64,000 bases of DNA, from NCBI RefSeq assembly GCF_000724625.1, contig NZ_CP007139.1:4836001-4900000 (forward strand), in the 5' to 3' direction. Below, in pieces: positions 52,730 through 62,242 of the stretch. The notes below the pieces were generated by a model that was given only the letters and a program-made list of their open reading frames with translations, was not told the DNA's origin and ran no database searches. Positions within the stretch are counted from its first letter, which is position 1. Each line of letters begins with the position of its first letter. A program made the position numbers and the translations under genes. The stretch is from Fimbriimonas ginsengisoli Gsoil 348 (GTDB lineage: Bacteria > Armatimonadota > Fimbriimonadia > Fimbriimonadales > Fimbriimonadaceae).

Positions 52730-53187
52730 AGCGCTTTCGGTCCCGACATCAACTCGGTCCGGAGCCTCTCCGCCCGCTCGCTCCGAACCCCCGGAATCGT
52801 CCCCACGGTGGTGCCCGCGGTGTGGACGACCACATGCACGAGGTCGAACTTGCGCCCGATCGGTCCCGATTCGAAGTCGACGTGCTGAATTCGGTTCCTG
52901 GAAACAATCCGCCGATGCCGGACAAGCCACCCGTGGCTCATCTCGAGGGTGTGGGGAGTGAGTTGGAAAGTCCAGCGCTCCCATCTCCGCTTAAGAAGGA
53001 ATAGTGCCAGAGTCCCAAACCCCAGTGGAATCGCCGCCAATCCGAGAATCCAGGCCGGGGCGTGACCGGCGAAGACGCCCACCGACAACGCGGCGAGGCA
53101 GATAAGCAGCAAAAGCCCCCACCCGATAAAGACCTCCGCCCGCCAGACGTAGAGCACCTTCTCGTCCGGCCGCTCAATCTCGTTCAT
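52726..53187 (-). CDS. bPH2-domain membrane protein (YdbS-like)
   Basis: The 153-residue protein has two hydrophobic helices and then a single bPH2 domain with IVSRNRIQHVDFESGPIGRK and HTAGTTVGTIPGV. It matches YdbS, the partner of YdbT. The stop overlaps the YdbT-like GTG start. Confidence 0.85.
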   Translation of the reverse strand: MNEIERPDEKVLYVWRAEVFIGWGLLLLICLAALSVGVFAGHAPAWILGLAAIPLGFGTLALFLLKRRWERWTFQLTPHTLEMSHGWLVRHRRIVSRNRIQHVDFESGPIGRKFDLVHVVVHTAGTTVGTIPGVRSERAERLRTELMSGPKAL

Positions 53188-53246
53188 TGAGAGAGTTTAC
53201 GATGAACCCACCGCTCGGGATGCGTCCCCCAACGTCCGAAGGACGT

Positions 53247-53350
53247 GTAGCCGAAGGTTGGTTCGTACCTGCGGACAGCCCGCCGATGATCTGAATGTTC
53301 GGTCAATAGATGAAACTCACTCGCGCAGGTACGAGCCAACCTGCGGCTAC
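53247..53350. repeat. 104-bp element with 27-bp inverted ends
   Basis: GTAGCCGAAGGTTGGTTCGT starts at 53247 and its near-perfect complement ends at 53350 (27 positions, three mismatches). It lies between divergent YdbS-like and convergent DHFR-like genes. No reading frame is seen inside. Confidence 0.6.
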
Positions 53351-53369
53351 AACGCTTCGCGTTAAGCGA

Positions 53370-53385
53370 GGACGCCGACGCTACG
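53370..53385. repeat. GGACGCCGACGCTACG 16-bp repeat, copy 1
   Basis: This 16-mer overlaps the stop codon of the DHFR-like gene and is repeated at 54780-54795, just after the groEL stop. Confidence 0.6.
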
Positions 53386-53953
53386 CCTTCTCGTACGTCG
53401 AAACGACGTTCCCGTTTCCAAATGCCTGCGACTTCGTCAACTTCAGACGAAGTCTCTCATCGAGACCTTCGAACAGCGTTCTTCCACCGCCGAGGGCGAC
53501 CGGGACCGTCACGATTTGGAAGCCGTCGATTAGATCGGCTTTTGCCAATTGCGACACGATGCTTCCGCTTCCTAAGATCACCATATCGTCGCCAGCTTCA
53601 TTCTTCAGCCTACGCATCTCGGCTACAAGGTCACCCTTGATCAGGGTGGTGTTGCTCCAAGACGCTTCGCCAAGCGTGTTCGAGAAGACGACTTTCTGCC
53701 GGGCGTTCATTTCCCGGGCCACGACCGGCATCATGTTTGCCGCTTGGGGGGTCGGCCAGAAGCTCGCCATCATCTCGTAAGTCACCCGCCCGAAAACCAG
53801 AACGCCGCCGCCGCTCGCATTCCCTTCCACGAACGCGTTCCACTCCGGATCTTGCAGCGAGTTATGAGCCCAGCTCATGTCGCCACTAGCATCCGTGAAG
53901 TAGCCGTCGAGCGACACCGAATTGAAAACCGACAACCTTCGCATCTGATTCAT
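53381..53953 (-). CDS. Dihydrofolate reductase-like protein (RibD C-domain)
   Basis: The 190-residue protein starts LSVFNSVSLDGYFTDASG and has GGGVLVFGRVTYEMMAS near residue 48 and MVILGSGSIVSQLAKADLID near 125. It belongs to the dihydrofolate reductase-like family of RibD C-terminal type. The exact reductase role is unknown. Confidence 0.85.
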   Translation of the reverse strand: MNQMRRLSVFNSVSLDGYFTDASGDMSWAHNSLQDPEWNAFVEGNASGGGVLVFGRVTYEMMASFWPTPQAANMMPVVAREMNARQKVVFSNTLGEASWSNTTLIKGDLVAEMRRLKNEAGDDMVILGSGSIVSQLAKADLIDGFQIVTVPVALGGGRTLFEGLDERLRLKLTKSQAFGNGNVVSTYEKA

Positions 53954-54034
53954 CTCTGGTGTGATCGTACTCTTCCCCGCTCCCTGTGGAATCGGACTCC
54001 GAGTACGTCAAACGTCGCTGCCAAAGTGGGTTGC

Positions 54035-54040
54035 TATAAT
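54035..54040 (+). promoter_or_regulatory. -10 box (TATAAT) very close to vapB start
   Basis: Perfect TATAAT at 54035-54040; the ATGs at 54045 and 54048 would lie at or next to the transcription start. A leaderless mRNA is therefore possible. Confidence 0.5.
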
Positions 54041-54047
54041 GGCAATG

Positions 54048-54311
54048 ATGGAATCCAGTGTGGATAGATTCGGAAGAATTGTGATTCCAAAGAAGATGAG
54101 AGATCGGTTGGGGATGCATCCTGGAACGCCGATAACGATTGAAGAATCGGAGGGAAAGATCGAAATCACCGTCGACGAGGGCTCGTCAGCGCTCGCCCGC
54201 GATTCGAACGGCCACCTCGTTCTTACCGGCAAGCTGATCGCCCCTATGAAGGACTTCGTTGCCACGGCACGTGAAGATCGGATGCGGCAGGTGTTGGGGG
54301 TGGAAGAATGA
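54048..54311 (+). CDS. vapB: AbrB/MazE-fold antitoxin (VapB-like)
   Basis: From ATG 54048 (87 residues): SSVDRFGRIVIPKKMRDRLG, the swapped-hairpin AbrB DNA-binding signature, then PITIEESEGKIEITVD. Antitoxins of this kind repress their own operon and neutralise the toxin downstream. The stop overlaps the toxin ATG (ATGA). The usual partner is a VapC PIN ribonuclease. Confidence 0.85.
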   Translation: MESSVDRFGRIVIPKKMRDRLGMHPGTPITIEESEGKIEITVDEGSSALARDSNGHLVLTGKLIAPMKDFVATAREDRMRQVLGVEE

Positions 54312-54735
54312 AGGCTCTCCTCGACAGCAATGTCGTTGTAGCATCCATATGGCAAGGCCATCCCATCATGCTGCGTCAAAGGCATGGCTAACCGATCCGC
54401 CGGCCAACGCCGAACTTGCCGTACCTCAGCATGGACTCCTGGAGGTTTATGCAGTCTTGACCGCGCTCCCAGTTCGTCCGCGACATACTCCCGCGCTCGT
54501 TAAATTAGCGATGCGCGAAGTGCTTTCCGGTGTCCAGGTACTACCTCTGCTTCCGAAGGACTACGCGGCTGCTCTCGAGGAAGCGGAAGCAAAAGATTGC
54601 CGAGGCGGAACCGTATACGACCTCCTGCACTTACAGGCGGCCCTCTCGTGGGGAGCGACTAAGCTCGTCACCCTCAACCCCAAGCACTTTCGTAGACTCA
54701 TCTCGCCCGGTTCTGTCGAGATCGTCGAACCGTAA
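54308..54735 (+). pseudogene. vapC: VapC-like PIN toxin disrupted by a 1-base frameshift
   Basis: The start at 54308 reads MKALLDSNVVVASIWQGHP, the first PIN motif with the catalytic Asp6, and then stops within 11 codons. The neighbouring frame continues HHAASKAWLTDP and LEVYAVLTALPVRPRH (PIN Glu motif) through to DCRGGTVYDLLHLQAA and the terminal TLNPKHFRRL. At 54362-54363 two C bases stand where three would keep the frame. The frames are otherwise intact, so it is a recent lesion, sequence error or rare frameshift site. Confidence 0.8.
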
Positions 54736-54762
54736 AAAACCCCGGAGGCGAAGCCTCCGGGG
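54734..54762 (-). terminator. Intrinsic terminator of the groEL transcript
   Basis: On the minus strand, CCCCGGAGG-CTTCG-CCTCCGGGG is a perfect 9-bp stem followed by TTTTTT. It lies 39 bp beyond the groEL stop. Confidence 0.92.
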
Positions 54763-54779
54763 TGGGGAAACATCGGCGG

Positions 54780-54795
54780 GGACGCCGACGCTACG
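54780..54795. repeat. GGACGCCGACGCTACG 16-bp repeat, copy 2
   Basis: Identical 16-mer to that at 53370-53385, just beyond the groEL stop codon. Confidence 0.6.
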
Positions 54796-54800
54796 GACTT

Positions 54801-56891
<2,091 letters not shown>

Positions 56892-56915
56892 GCCAACTGC
56901 AAACTCGCGAAGCGC

Positions 56916-57206
56916 CTAATTCAGGATCGCGTAGATCTGGTCCTCGTCGAGGATCGTGTAGTCTTGGCCTTCGTGGGTGACTTCGTTGCCGCCGTACTTG
57001 CTGAACAGTACGCGGTCTCCCACTTTAACGCTGAGGGCATTGCGCTCTCCGCTGTCCAGGACGCGGCCGGTTCCTACGGCGACGACCTTCCCCTCCTGGG
57101 GCTTCTTCTTGGCGCTGTCGGGAAGGTAAATGCCCGAAGCGGTTTTGTCCTCTTGCTCCATGAGCTGGACGACGACCTTATCGCCGAGCGGCTTTAGATT
57201 TGCCAT
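56916..57206 (-). CDS. groS: Co-chaperonin GroES
   Basis: The 96-residue co-chaperonin starts [20 protein letters not shown], has [20 protein letters not shown] (mobile loop) and ends [20 protein letters not shown]. It caps GroEL. GGAGGA lies 5 bases before the ATG (57206). Two CIRCE-like operators and a sigma70-like promoter lie upstream. Confidence 0.97.
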   Translation of the reverse strand: MANLKPLGDKVVVQLMEQEDKTASGIYLPDSAKKKPQEGKVVAVGTGRVLDSGERNALSVKVGDRVLFSKYGGNEVTHEGQDYTILDEDQIYAILN

Positions 57207-57235
57207 GTGTTCCTCCGATTGATTGGATGTCGAAT

Positions 57236-57262
57236 TTAGCAGTCGATTGACTGGTTTGCTAA
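57236..57262 (-). promoter_or_regulatory. CIRCE operator 1 upstream of groES
   Basis: TTAGCAGTC-N9-GTTTGCTAA matches the HrcA operator TTAGCACTC-N9-GAGTGCTAA with the exact 9-9-9 geometry and three changes. It adjoins the -10 box. Confidence 0.75.
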
Positions 57263-57294
57263 ATTGTACCGTCGGAGGAGGTACGCAGTGTCAA
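57263..57294 (-). promoter_or_regulatory. Probable groES promoter
   Basis: On the minus strand, TTGACA (57294-57289) and TACAAT (57268-57263) stand 20 bases apart. The spacer is longer than the usual 16-19, but both hexamers are near consensus and lie between the two CIRCE elements. Confidence 0.55.
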
Positions 57295-57299
57295 CCGTT

Positions 57300-57326
57300 T
57301 TGGCACTTTTTCGCCCCGAGTGCCAA
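57300..57326 (-). promoter_or_regulatory. CIRCE operator 2 upstream of groES
   Basis: TTGGCACTT-N9-GAGTGCCAA has the same 9-9-9 geometry and resembles the CIRCE variant with TGGCACTC known from actinobacteria. It lies 37 bases beyond the first CIRCE. Confidence 0.75.
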
Positions 57327-57644
57327 GACGCCGACCATCGCCCACAAGTCGTAGCAGCGTCTCACAGCCGATTCCCCTTTCCATGCGGCTCCTCATTCCG
57401 TTCCCGTGGCTTAGGCCCAATGGCCAAGCCCATAAAAGTTCTTCGTGAGCACGGTTCAACCTCGTCCGGAAATAAGTCCACGGCTACGAGGATAGAAAAT
57501 TTGCCGAGGCATATCTTGCTTGGAAAGGGCCATCGGCAGGGAGCCGATGTTACGGGCACGCCGGGATTGTCCACCGGTTGCGATGGAAGAGCAACATTTC
57601 ACGTTGCTGGACCCGTCGTTCAGTTACATCGCAACGGAGGATAC
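57327..57644. other. Leader of the serpin-like gene, no gene seen
   Basis: About 300 bases between CIRCE operator 2 and the serpin-like start hold no convincing reading frame. One short hairpin AGCAAC-ATTTCAC-GTTGCT is visible near 57590. I cannot name a riboswitch or RNA here. Confidence 0.4.
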
Positions 57645-58754
57645 ATGAGCACCGCCGCACTAATTCTTGCCGCCACGCTGACCACGTCGGGGTCGGTCAC
57701 GAGCACCATTAACGCTTACGTCTGGCCGACGCTCAAGCTTGCCGCATCGGGCGGAAACGCAGCCGTCGCTCCAAGCGGCGAGTTGACCGGACTCGCTTCG
57801 CTCGTCGCGGCCGGACAAAATCTCTCCACAACCGCAACCGGCCGCGTCGGCGGAGACGCCGCTTCCGCTTCCGTCCTGGTTGGTTCCCTCCGCTCACGCG
57901 ATGAAGCGCTCGGCAAAAGCGGCGTCGTCGTAGGCTCCGACAGTGCCCTGCTGACGACGGGCGCCGAGAAGGACAGCTTTCTCGAGAAGGAATTCGGGGT
58001 GCGGATGCTCGCCTCCAAGCCGGGCAAACTAGCCGCCGATGTGACGGCGTGGCTCGAATCGCGACTTACGATGGGCGAGACCAAACCGGCTTCGTTCGGA
58101 TCCCGTGTGTTAGCGGGCGCGGCAATGTACGTGGTTCCGGCCGGAGCCGGGATCTTCCCCGTTGGAACGATCTCATTTGACGGTCACAAGGTTCCGGCCG
58201 CCGTTACCACGGCGACCCTATCGTTGGAAAACGAGACCGCTCAAATCGCCCTCGCTCCGATCGGTACGAACTCAAAGTTCGCCCTCGTCTTCGCCTTGCC
58301 CGCTCCGGGTAAGACTCCCGGCGACGTCCTCGACGAGTTCGGCTCCAAGTGGAACGAAACACTTGCTTCTCTGAAGAAAGGAGACGTAACCGTGACGCTG
58401 CCAATCTTTAAACAGGCCGTCGACCGTGACGTCACGAGTTGGCTGGGATTGAAGGGCGAAGACGCCTTGACCGCCCGCGAACGGCTTTACGTGGCGATCG
58501 GAGTCGAACCGCCTCCCCCGCCTAAGAAGGCGAATCAAGCCGGCGGCGGCGTAGGGCTCGGCGGTGGAGTGTGGATGCCGATCTGGCACCCGATGGCCCC
58601 GCTCAACGTTCCCACCTCGTACGGCGTCGGCGGTGGCCAAAAGCGCTCCAATCAAGAGCCCGCGACGCTCAACCTGAACCGAGCCTTCGTTTACGCCTTG
58701 GCAGACACATCCACTGGCCAGGTGGTATTCGCCGGCGTTTACGCAAATCCTTAA
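57645..58754 (+). CDS. Serpin-like secreted protein (degenerate)
   Basis: ATG 57645 follows ACGGAGGATAC, a strong ribosome binding site; 369 residues with a signal peptide. The C-terminal half resembles a serpin scaffold: VTVTLPIFKQAVDRDVTSWL near residue 255 and the last strand LNLNRAFVYALADTSTGQVV near residue 343, then AGVYANP (compare the serpin end F-x-x-D-H-P-F-x-F-x-I with G-x-V-x-x-P). The N-terminal region is far from typical serpins and a functional reactive-centre loop is not evident, so the call is tentative. Confidence 0.55.
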   Translation: MSTAALILAATLTTSGSVTSTINAYVWPTLKLAASGGNAAVAPSGELTGLASLVAAGQNLSTTATGRVGGDAASASVLVGSLRSRDEALGKSGVVVGSDSALLTTGAEKDSFLEKEFGVRMLASKPGKLAADVTAWLESRLTMGETKPASFGSRVLAGAAMYVVPAGAGIFPVGTISFDGHKVPAAVTTATLSLENETAQIALAPIGTNSKFALVFALPAPGKTPGDVLDEFGSKWNETLASLKKGDVTVTLPIFKQAVDRDVTSWLGLKGEDALTARERLYVAIGVEPPPPPKKANQAGGGVGLGGGVWMPIWHPMAPLNVPTSYGVGGGQKRSNQEPATLNLNRAFVYALADTSTGQVVFAGVYANP

Positions 58755-58760
58755 AAACAA

Positions 58761-58806
58761 AAAATCCCTGCCCTGTAGCGCGAAAGCGCCGCGGGGCAGG
58801 GATTTT
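58761..58806. terminator. Bidirectional intrinsic terminator
   Basis: AAAATCCCTGCCC pairs with GGGCAGGGATTTT, with an inner GCGC-GAAA-GCGC stem. It lies between the convergent serpin-like and E1 beta genes and has A/T runs on both sides. Confidence 0.9.
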
Positions 58807-58810
58807 ATTG

Positions 58811-59845
58811 TTAGAACTTGACGACGCGCAGAGCCTCGGCAACGATTTTCTCTACCGAAGGGAGCACGTATAGTTCGAGCGGCTTCGCCCACGGAACCGG
58901 AGTATCCAAACGCGTCACCCGCGCCGGAGGCGCGTCCAGCAGGTCGAATGCCTTCTCGCTGACCCGTGCGATGACTTCACCCGCGAATCCACAGGTCATC
59001 GGAGCTTCGTTCACCACCACGAGACGGTGGGTCTTCGCGAGCGAAGTGAAAATCGTCTGCTCGTCGAGCGGAACGAGCGAACGAAGGTCGATCACCTCCG
59101 CACTAACACCAAGCTTCAATAACTCTTCCGCCGCCGCCAAACAGTGATAGACATTCTGTCCGTAGCTCACCAGCGTCACGTCGCTGCCGACGCGGCGAAG
59201 CTTCGCTTGGCCCAGCGGAACGATGTAATCCTCGTCTGGAAGAACCTCCGCGATCTCGCGCTTTCGATAAAGCTCCTTGATCTCGTAAAAGATGCACGGA
59301 TTGCCGTCTCGTAGCGCCGCCTTCAGCAGGCCCTTCGCGTCGTACGGGGTCGAAGGAACCACCACCCGCAGACCGGGCGCGTTGCAGAACCACGCCTCGT
59401 TCATCTGACTGTGGTACAGCGCGCCTCCACTATAAGCGCCGGCCGGGCCGCGAACCACGATTGGCAGATTGACCTCACCCGCGGTGCGATAGTGGTAAGT
59501 CGCCATCATATTGACGATCTGATCGAAGCCGCATGAGATGAAGTCGATGAACTGCATCTCGGCCATGACCGTCTTGCCGGCGAGGGCAAGTCCCACGGCT
59601 GAGCCGACGATGCACGCCTCGGAAATCGGCATGTCGACAACCCGGTCGCTGCCGTATTGACCGAGCAGCCCTTCGGTTACGCCAAACGCGCCCCCGAGCA
59701 AACCGATGTCCTCACCCTGACAAACCATGTCCGGGTTGCTTTGCATCTCTTCGAAGAGTGCTTCTTTGAGGGCGGTCAGATAGTTCTTCTTGACCCCTTC
59801 CTGAAGCGGCGACGAGCTCTGGGGGTTTGTAGCGACCGCGCTCAT
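58811..59845 (-). CDS. 2-oxo acid dehydrogenase E1 beta subunit
   Basis: From ATG 59845 (344 residues): GEDIGLLGGAFGVTEGLLGQ near residue 45, MPISEACIVGSAVGLALAG near 70, the TPP-binding IVVRGPAGAYSGGALYHSQM near 130, and VPSTPYDAKGLLKAALRDGN. It matches the transketolase-like beta subunit of pyruvate, branched-chain or acetoin dehydrogenases. The ATG overlaps the E1 alpha stop (TGATG). E2 and E3 are not in the window, so the substrate is undecided. Confidence 0.9.
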   Translation of the reverse strand: MSAVATNPQSSSPLQEGVKKNYLTALKEALFEEMQSNPDMVCQGEDIGLLGGAFGVTEGLLGQYGSDRVVDMPISEACIVGSAVGLALAGKTVMAEMQFIDFISCGFDQIVNMMATYHYRTAGEVNLPIVVRGPAGAYSGGALYHSQMNEAWFCNAPGLRVVVPSTPYDAKGLLKAALRDGNPCIFYEIKELYRKREIAEVLPDEDYIVPLGQAKLRRVGSDVTLVSYGQNVYHCLAAAEELLKLGVSAEVIDLRSLVPLDEQTIFTSLAKTHRLVVVNEAPMTCGFAGEVIARVSEKAFDLLDAPPARVTRLDTPVPWAKPLELYVLPSVEKIVAEALRVVKF

Positions 59846-60981
59846 CGACCCGACTCCTTGAAAACCCAAAGCGCGGCTTCCTCCGCCTCCGGAACGTCCG
59901 CCGCGATCGCGAACTTAATGCCTTCGTTCAAGAACTCGACCACTTCGGGCGGAAAATCGTCGTTGGAAGCCTCGGCCGCGTTCTTTCCTTCTGCGTGGTA
60001 CTTCGCCGCTTCCTCCTCAGAGAGGTGTCCCAGTTCCAGAAGCTGGCGGCGACAGACCGCGATCGGGTCGCGGGAGCGTCCCTTCTCGATCTCTTCCGGT
60101 GGGCGATAACGTGCCGCCCGGTCGTCGTCGTGGTCCCCGTGACCATAAGCGCGGAAAGTCTTGCACTCTACGATGCTGGGGCCTTGCCCGCTACGGGCGT
60201 ATTCCACCGCCTCCATCACCTTGTCGTACACGTCGAAAACGTCTTGGCCGTCGGCCACGATGCCCGGAATTCCGAAACCGTCGGCACGGCGGGCGAAATC
60301 GCGTTGCGAATACTCGAGCTGGGTCGGCGTGCCGTACGCCCACTGGTTATTCTCGATGATCGTCACTACCGGCAGCTTGTGCACGGCGGCGTAATTGATC
60401 GCCTCGTGGAAGATCCCTTGCGCGGTTGAGCCCTCTCCGTTATAGGTGAGGCAGACGGCATCCCCTCCATTCAGGCGATCGGCATAAACCACACCGGCCG
60501 CCACAGGAATTGTGCCGGCCAGCATGGAAGTCGAGTGGATGATCCGCTTTTCACGGCTGCCGATGTGCGACCAGTTGTCTCGAGCCCGGCCGGGCGAAGT
60601 GACCTTGCCCCAGACTTGCGAGCACACCTGCTCGATGGTCAGTCCCATCCGATTGGCGTCGCGCCACCGGAATTTCGCATCCTTCAGGAAGAACGCGGAC
60701 ATGTCTCGGTGAATCGGCGAGATCCAGTCGGTCGGCTTCAGACCGAAAAGGGAGCCCACGATGATCGCCTCTTGGTTATGCGAAGAGTAGAGTGTGCCGG
60801 TGAGGTTGCCCCGCTTCTTCTCTTTAATCAGGCGAACGTCGAAGTATCGGGCCAAATAAAGCTGTCGATAAATCTCTAGACAGTCCTCGCGCGACAGTAG
60901 GTCGCGAGGACGAGAAGCTTGGGGGGTTTCGGCGGGCGATTCGGTCTTCTCGGCCGTAGCCGCAGCAGAGTTTCGACTCAA
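59842..60981 (-). CDS. 2-oxo acid dehydrogenase E1 alpha subunit
   Basis: I chose the TTG at 60981, preceded by GGAG with an 8-base spacer; an upstream start would run through the 61034-61175 repeat. The 379-residue protein has YSSHNQEAIIVGSLFGLKPT near residue 65, a TPP motif LTYNGEGSTAQGIFHEAINY near 175 continuing ENNQWAYGTPTQ, and FRAYGHGDHDDDRAARYR near 275 (phospho-loop). Length and order match E1 alpha. Confidence 0.9.
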   Translation of the reverse strand: MSRNSAAATAEKTESPAETPQASRPRDLLSREDCLEIYRQLYLARYFDVRLIKEKKRGNLTGTLYSSHNQEAIIVGSLFGLKPTDWISPIHRDMSAFFLKDAKFRWRDANRMGLTIEQVCSQVWGKVTSPGRARDNWSHIGSREKRIIHSTSMLAGTIPVAAGVVYADRLNGGDAVCLTYNGEGSTAQGIFHEAINYAAVHKLPVVTIIENNQWAYGTPTQLEYSQRDFARRADGFGIPGIVADGQDVFDVYDKVMEAVEYARSGQGPSIVECKTFRAYGHGDHDDDRAARYRPPEEIEKGRSRDPIAVCRRQLLELGHLSEEEAAKYHAEGKNAAEASNDDFPPEVVEFLNEGIKFAIAADVPEAEEAALWVFKESGR

Positions 60982-61033
60982 ATTGTGGACTCCGTCAGGC
61001 GAACCTGAATAGGATGTCAGGTTACCCGACAAA

Positions 61034-61175
61034 GTGGCGCTGGCTTCCAGCCCGTGTGTATCCGGTGCCACGTAGCACTGGCTCCTAGCTAGTGGGTCCC
61101 AAGGGCATCTCTGCCCTTGGCCCCCTCACACGACCAGGATGGTCGTGATACACACGGGCTGGAAGCCCGTGCCAC
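61034..61175. repeat. 142-bp MITE-like element with 29-bp inverted ends
   Basis: GTGGCGCTGGCTTCCAGCCC starts at 61034 and the complement ends at 61175 (29 positions, three mismatches). The inside contains a hairpin CCAAGGGCA-TCTC-TGCCCTTGG. It lies between the LolA-like/thioredoxin gene and E1 alpha. No gene is inside. Confidence 0.65.
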
Positions 61176-61178
61176 GTT

Positions 61179-62159
61179 CTACTTGGCGTTCTTGGTCAGG
61201 AACTCGAAGAATCGAGCCGGGCCACCGTAACCCACGAGCTGGTCCTGCGTGCCGCCGCTCTTGTCCAGAACGACCTGCAGCGGAATTGCCTCCGCGTGGT
61301 AGCGGCTCGCGATCGTCGGCTGCTGGTCCACGTCGATGCGGCACCACACGTAGCTCTTGCCCATCGCCTTGAACTGCGCGGTACCGAAGCACTCTCGCTC
61401 TAGCATCTTGCACGGTCCACACCAAGTGGCCATGAAGTCGATGAAGACGTGCTTGTTGCTGGCTCGCGCCACTTTCAGAGCTTCATCGAGGTCGGTGTAC
61501 CATCGGCCGTTATTGATCTCGTCGAGCGACAGCTCGCGTGCGTCGGCCGGCGGAACGAAGGTGAACGTCGAGTCAGGAAGATCCGCGTTGAGCTCGAGGC
61601 TCTTCGTATCCAGGATCGTGGTCAGTTTGCCGTTGTTCGGGTCGTTCAGCTCGATCTGCGACTTCCGCGCCACATTGTCCGAGGTGCTCAGGAAGTAGGT
61701 CTTCGTCTTCTTACCCGCCGTCGCCTCGACGACGGAGAGCGGAGTTCCGTTCATCTGTCGCTGACCGATCGCCCGGCTGCGAGGAGCATCGTACGCCTTC
61801 GGATTGAAGAATCCGGCAAACAGTCCAAGTTCGTCGGAGGTCAGGAATTCCTTAACGTCCTTCTCGGTCTGCGGGCGCTTGAAGTAGGTGTTATCCTCCT
61901 TGGTATACGTCGTGACCTGTTTTCCATCGGCGACGATCGTCCCGGCCGGAGTTTCGATCCGGGCCAGGTTCGGCTTTTTGAGGGCGATCGTATAAGTCTC
62001 CGCCCCGGAACCGACGGTCTGGGCGGTGTAGGTCGATCGAACCGACTTCGCCTCGTTAAGCGCCTTGCCGAAGCTGGCAAGAAGCGAGGTGCCGGAAGTC
62101 TGGGCCGCGGCGACGGCGGCAATAGCGGCGATAGCGACGAGAGGCCACGTTCTTCGCAT
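61179..62159 (-). CDS. LolA-like/DUF2092 domain fused to thioredoxin
   Basis: From ATG 62159 (326 residues; AGGAG upstream): signal peptide (about 1-20), then an N-terminal domain with YTIALKKPNLARIETPAGTI and LELNADLPDSTFTFVPPADA that has the LolA/DUF2092 beta fold. A C-terminal thioredoxin domain follows with the intact CxxC motif ATWCGPCKMLERECFGTA near residue 245. A periplasmic redox role attached to a lipoprotein-carrier-like domain is inferred; the fusion is unusual. Confidence 0.75.
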   Translation of the reverse strand: MRRTWPLVAIAAIAAVAAAQTSGTSLLASFGKALNEAKSVRSTYTAQTVGSGAETYTIALKKPNLARIETPAGTIVADGKQVTTYTKEDNTYFKRPQTEKDVKEFLTSDELGLFAGFFNPKAYDAPRSRAIGQRQMNGTPLSVVEATAGKKTKTYFLSTSDNVARKSQIELNDPNNGKLTTILDTKSLELNADLPDSTFTFVPPADARELSLDEINNGRWYTDLDEALKVARASNKHVFIDFMATWCGPCKMLERECFGTAQFKAMGKSYVWCRIDVDQQPTIASRYHAEAIPLQVVLDKSGGTQDQLVGYGGPARFFEFLTKNAK

Positions 62160-62242
62160 AGAGAATCTCCTGATAAGATGCGTTGAGATGGCGCTAGTGT
62201 ATCGCACTTTGCTACGCACGGCGCACAATGTGTCGGCCCTCA

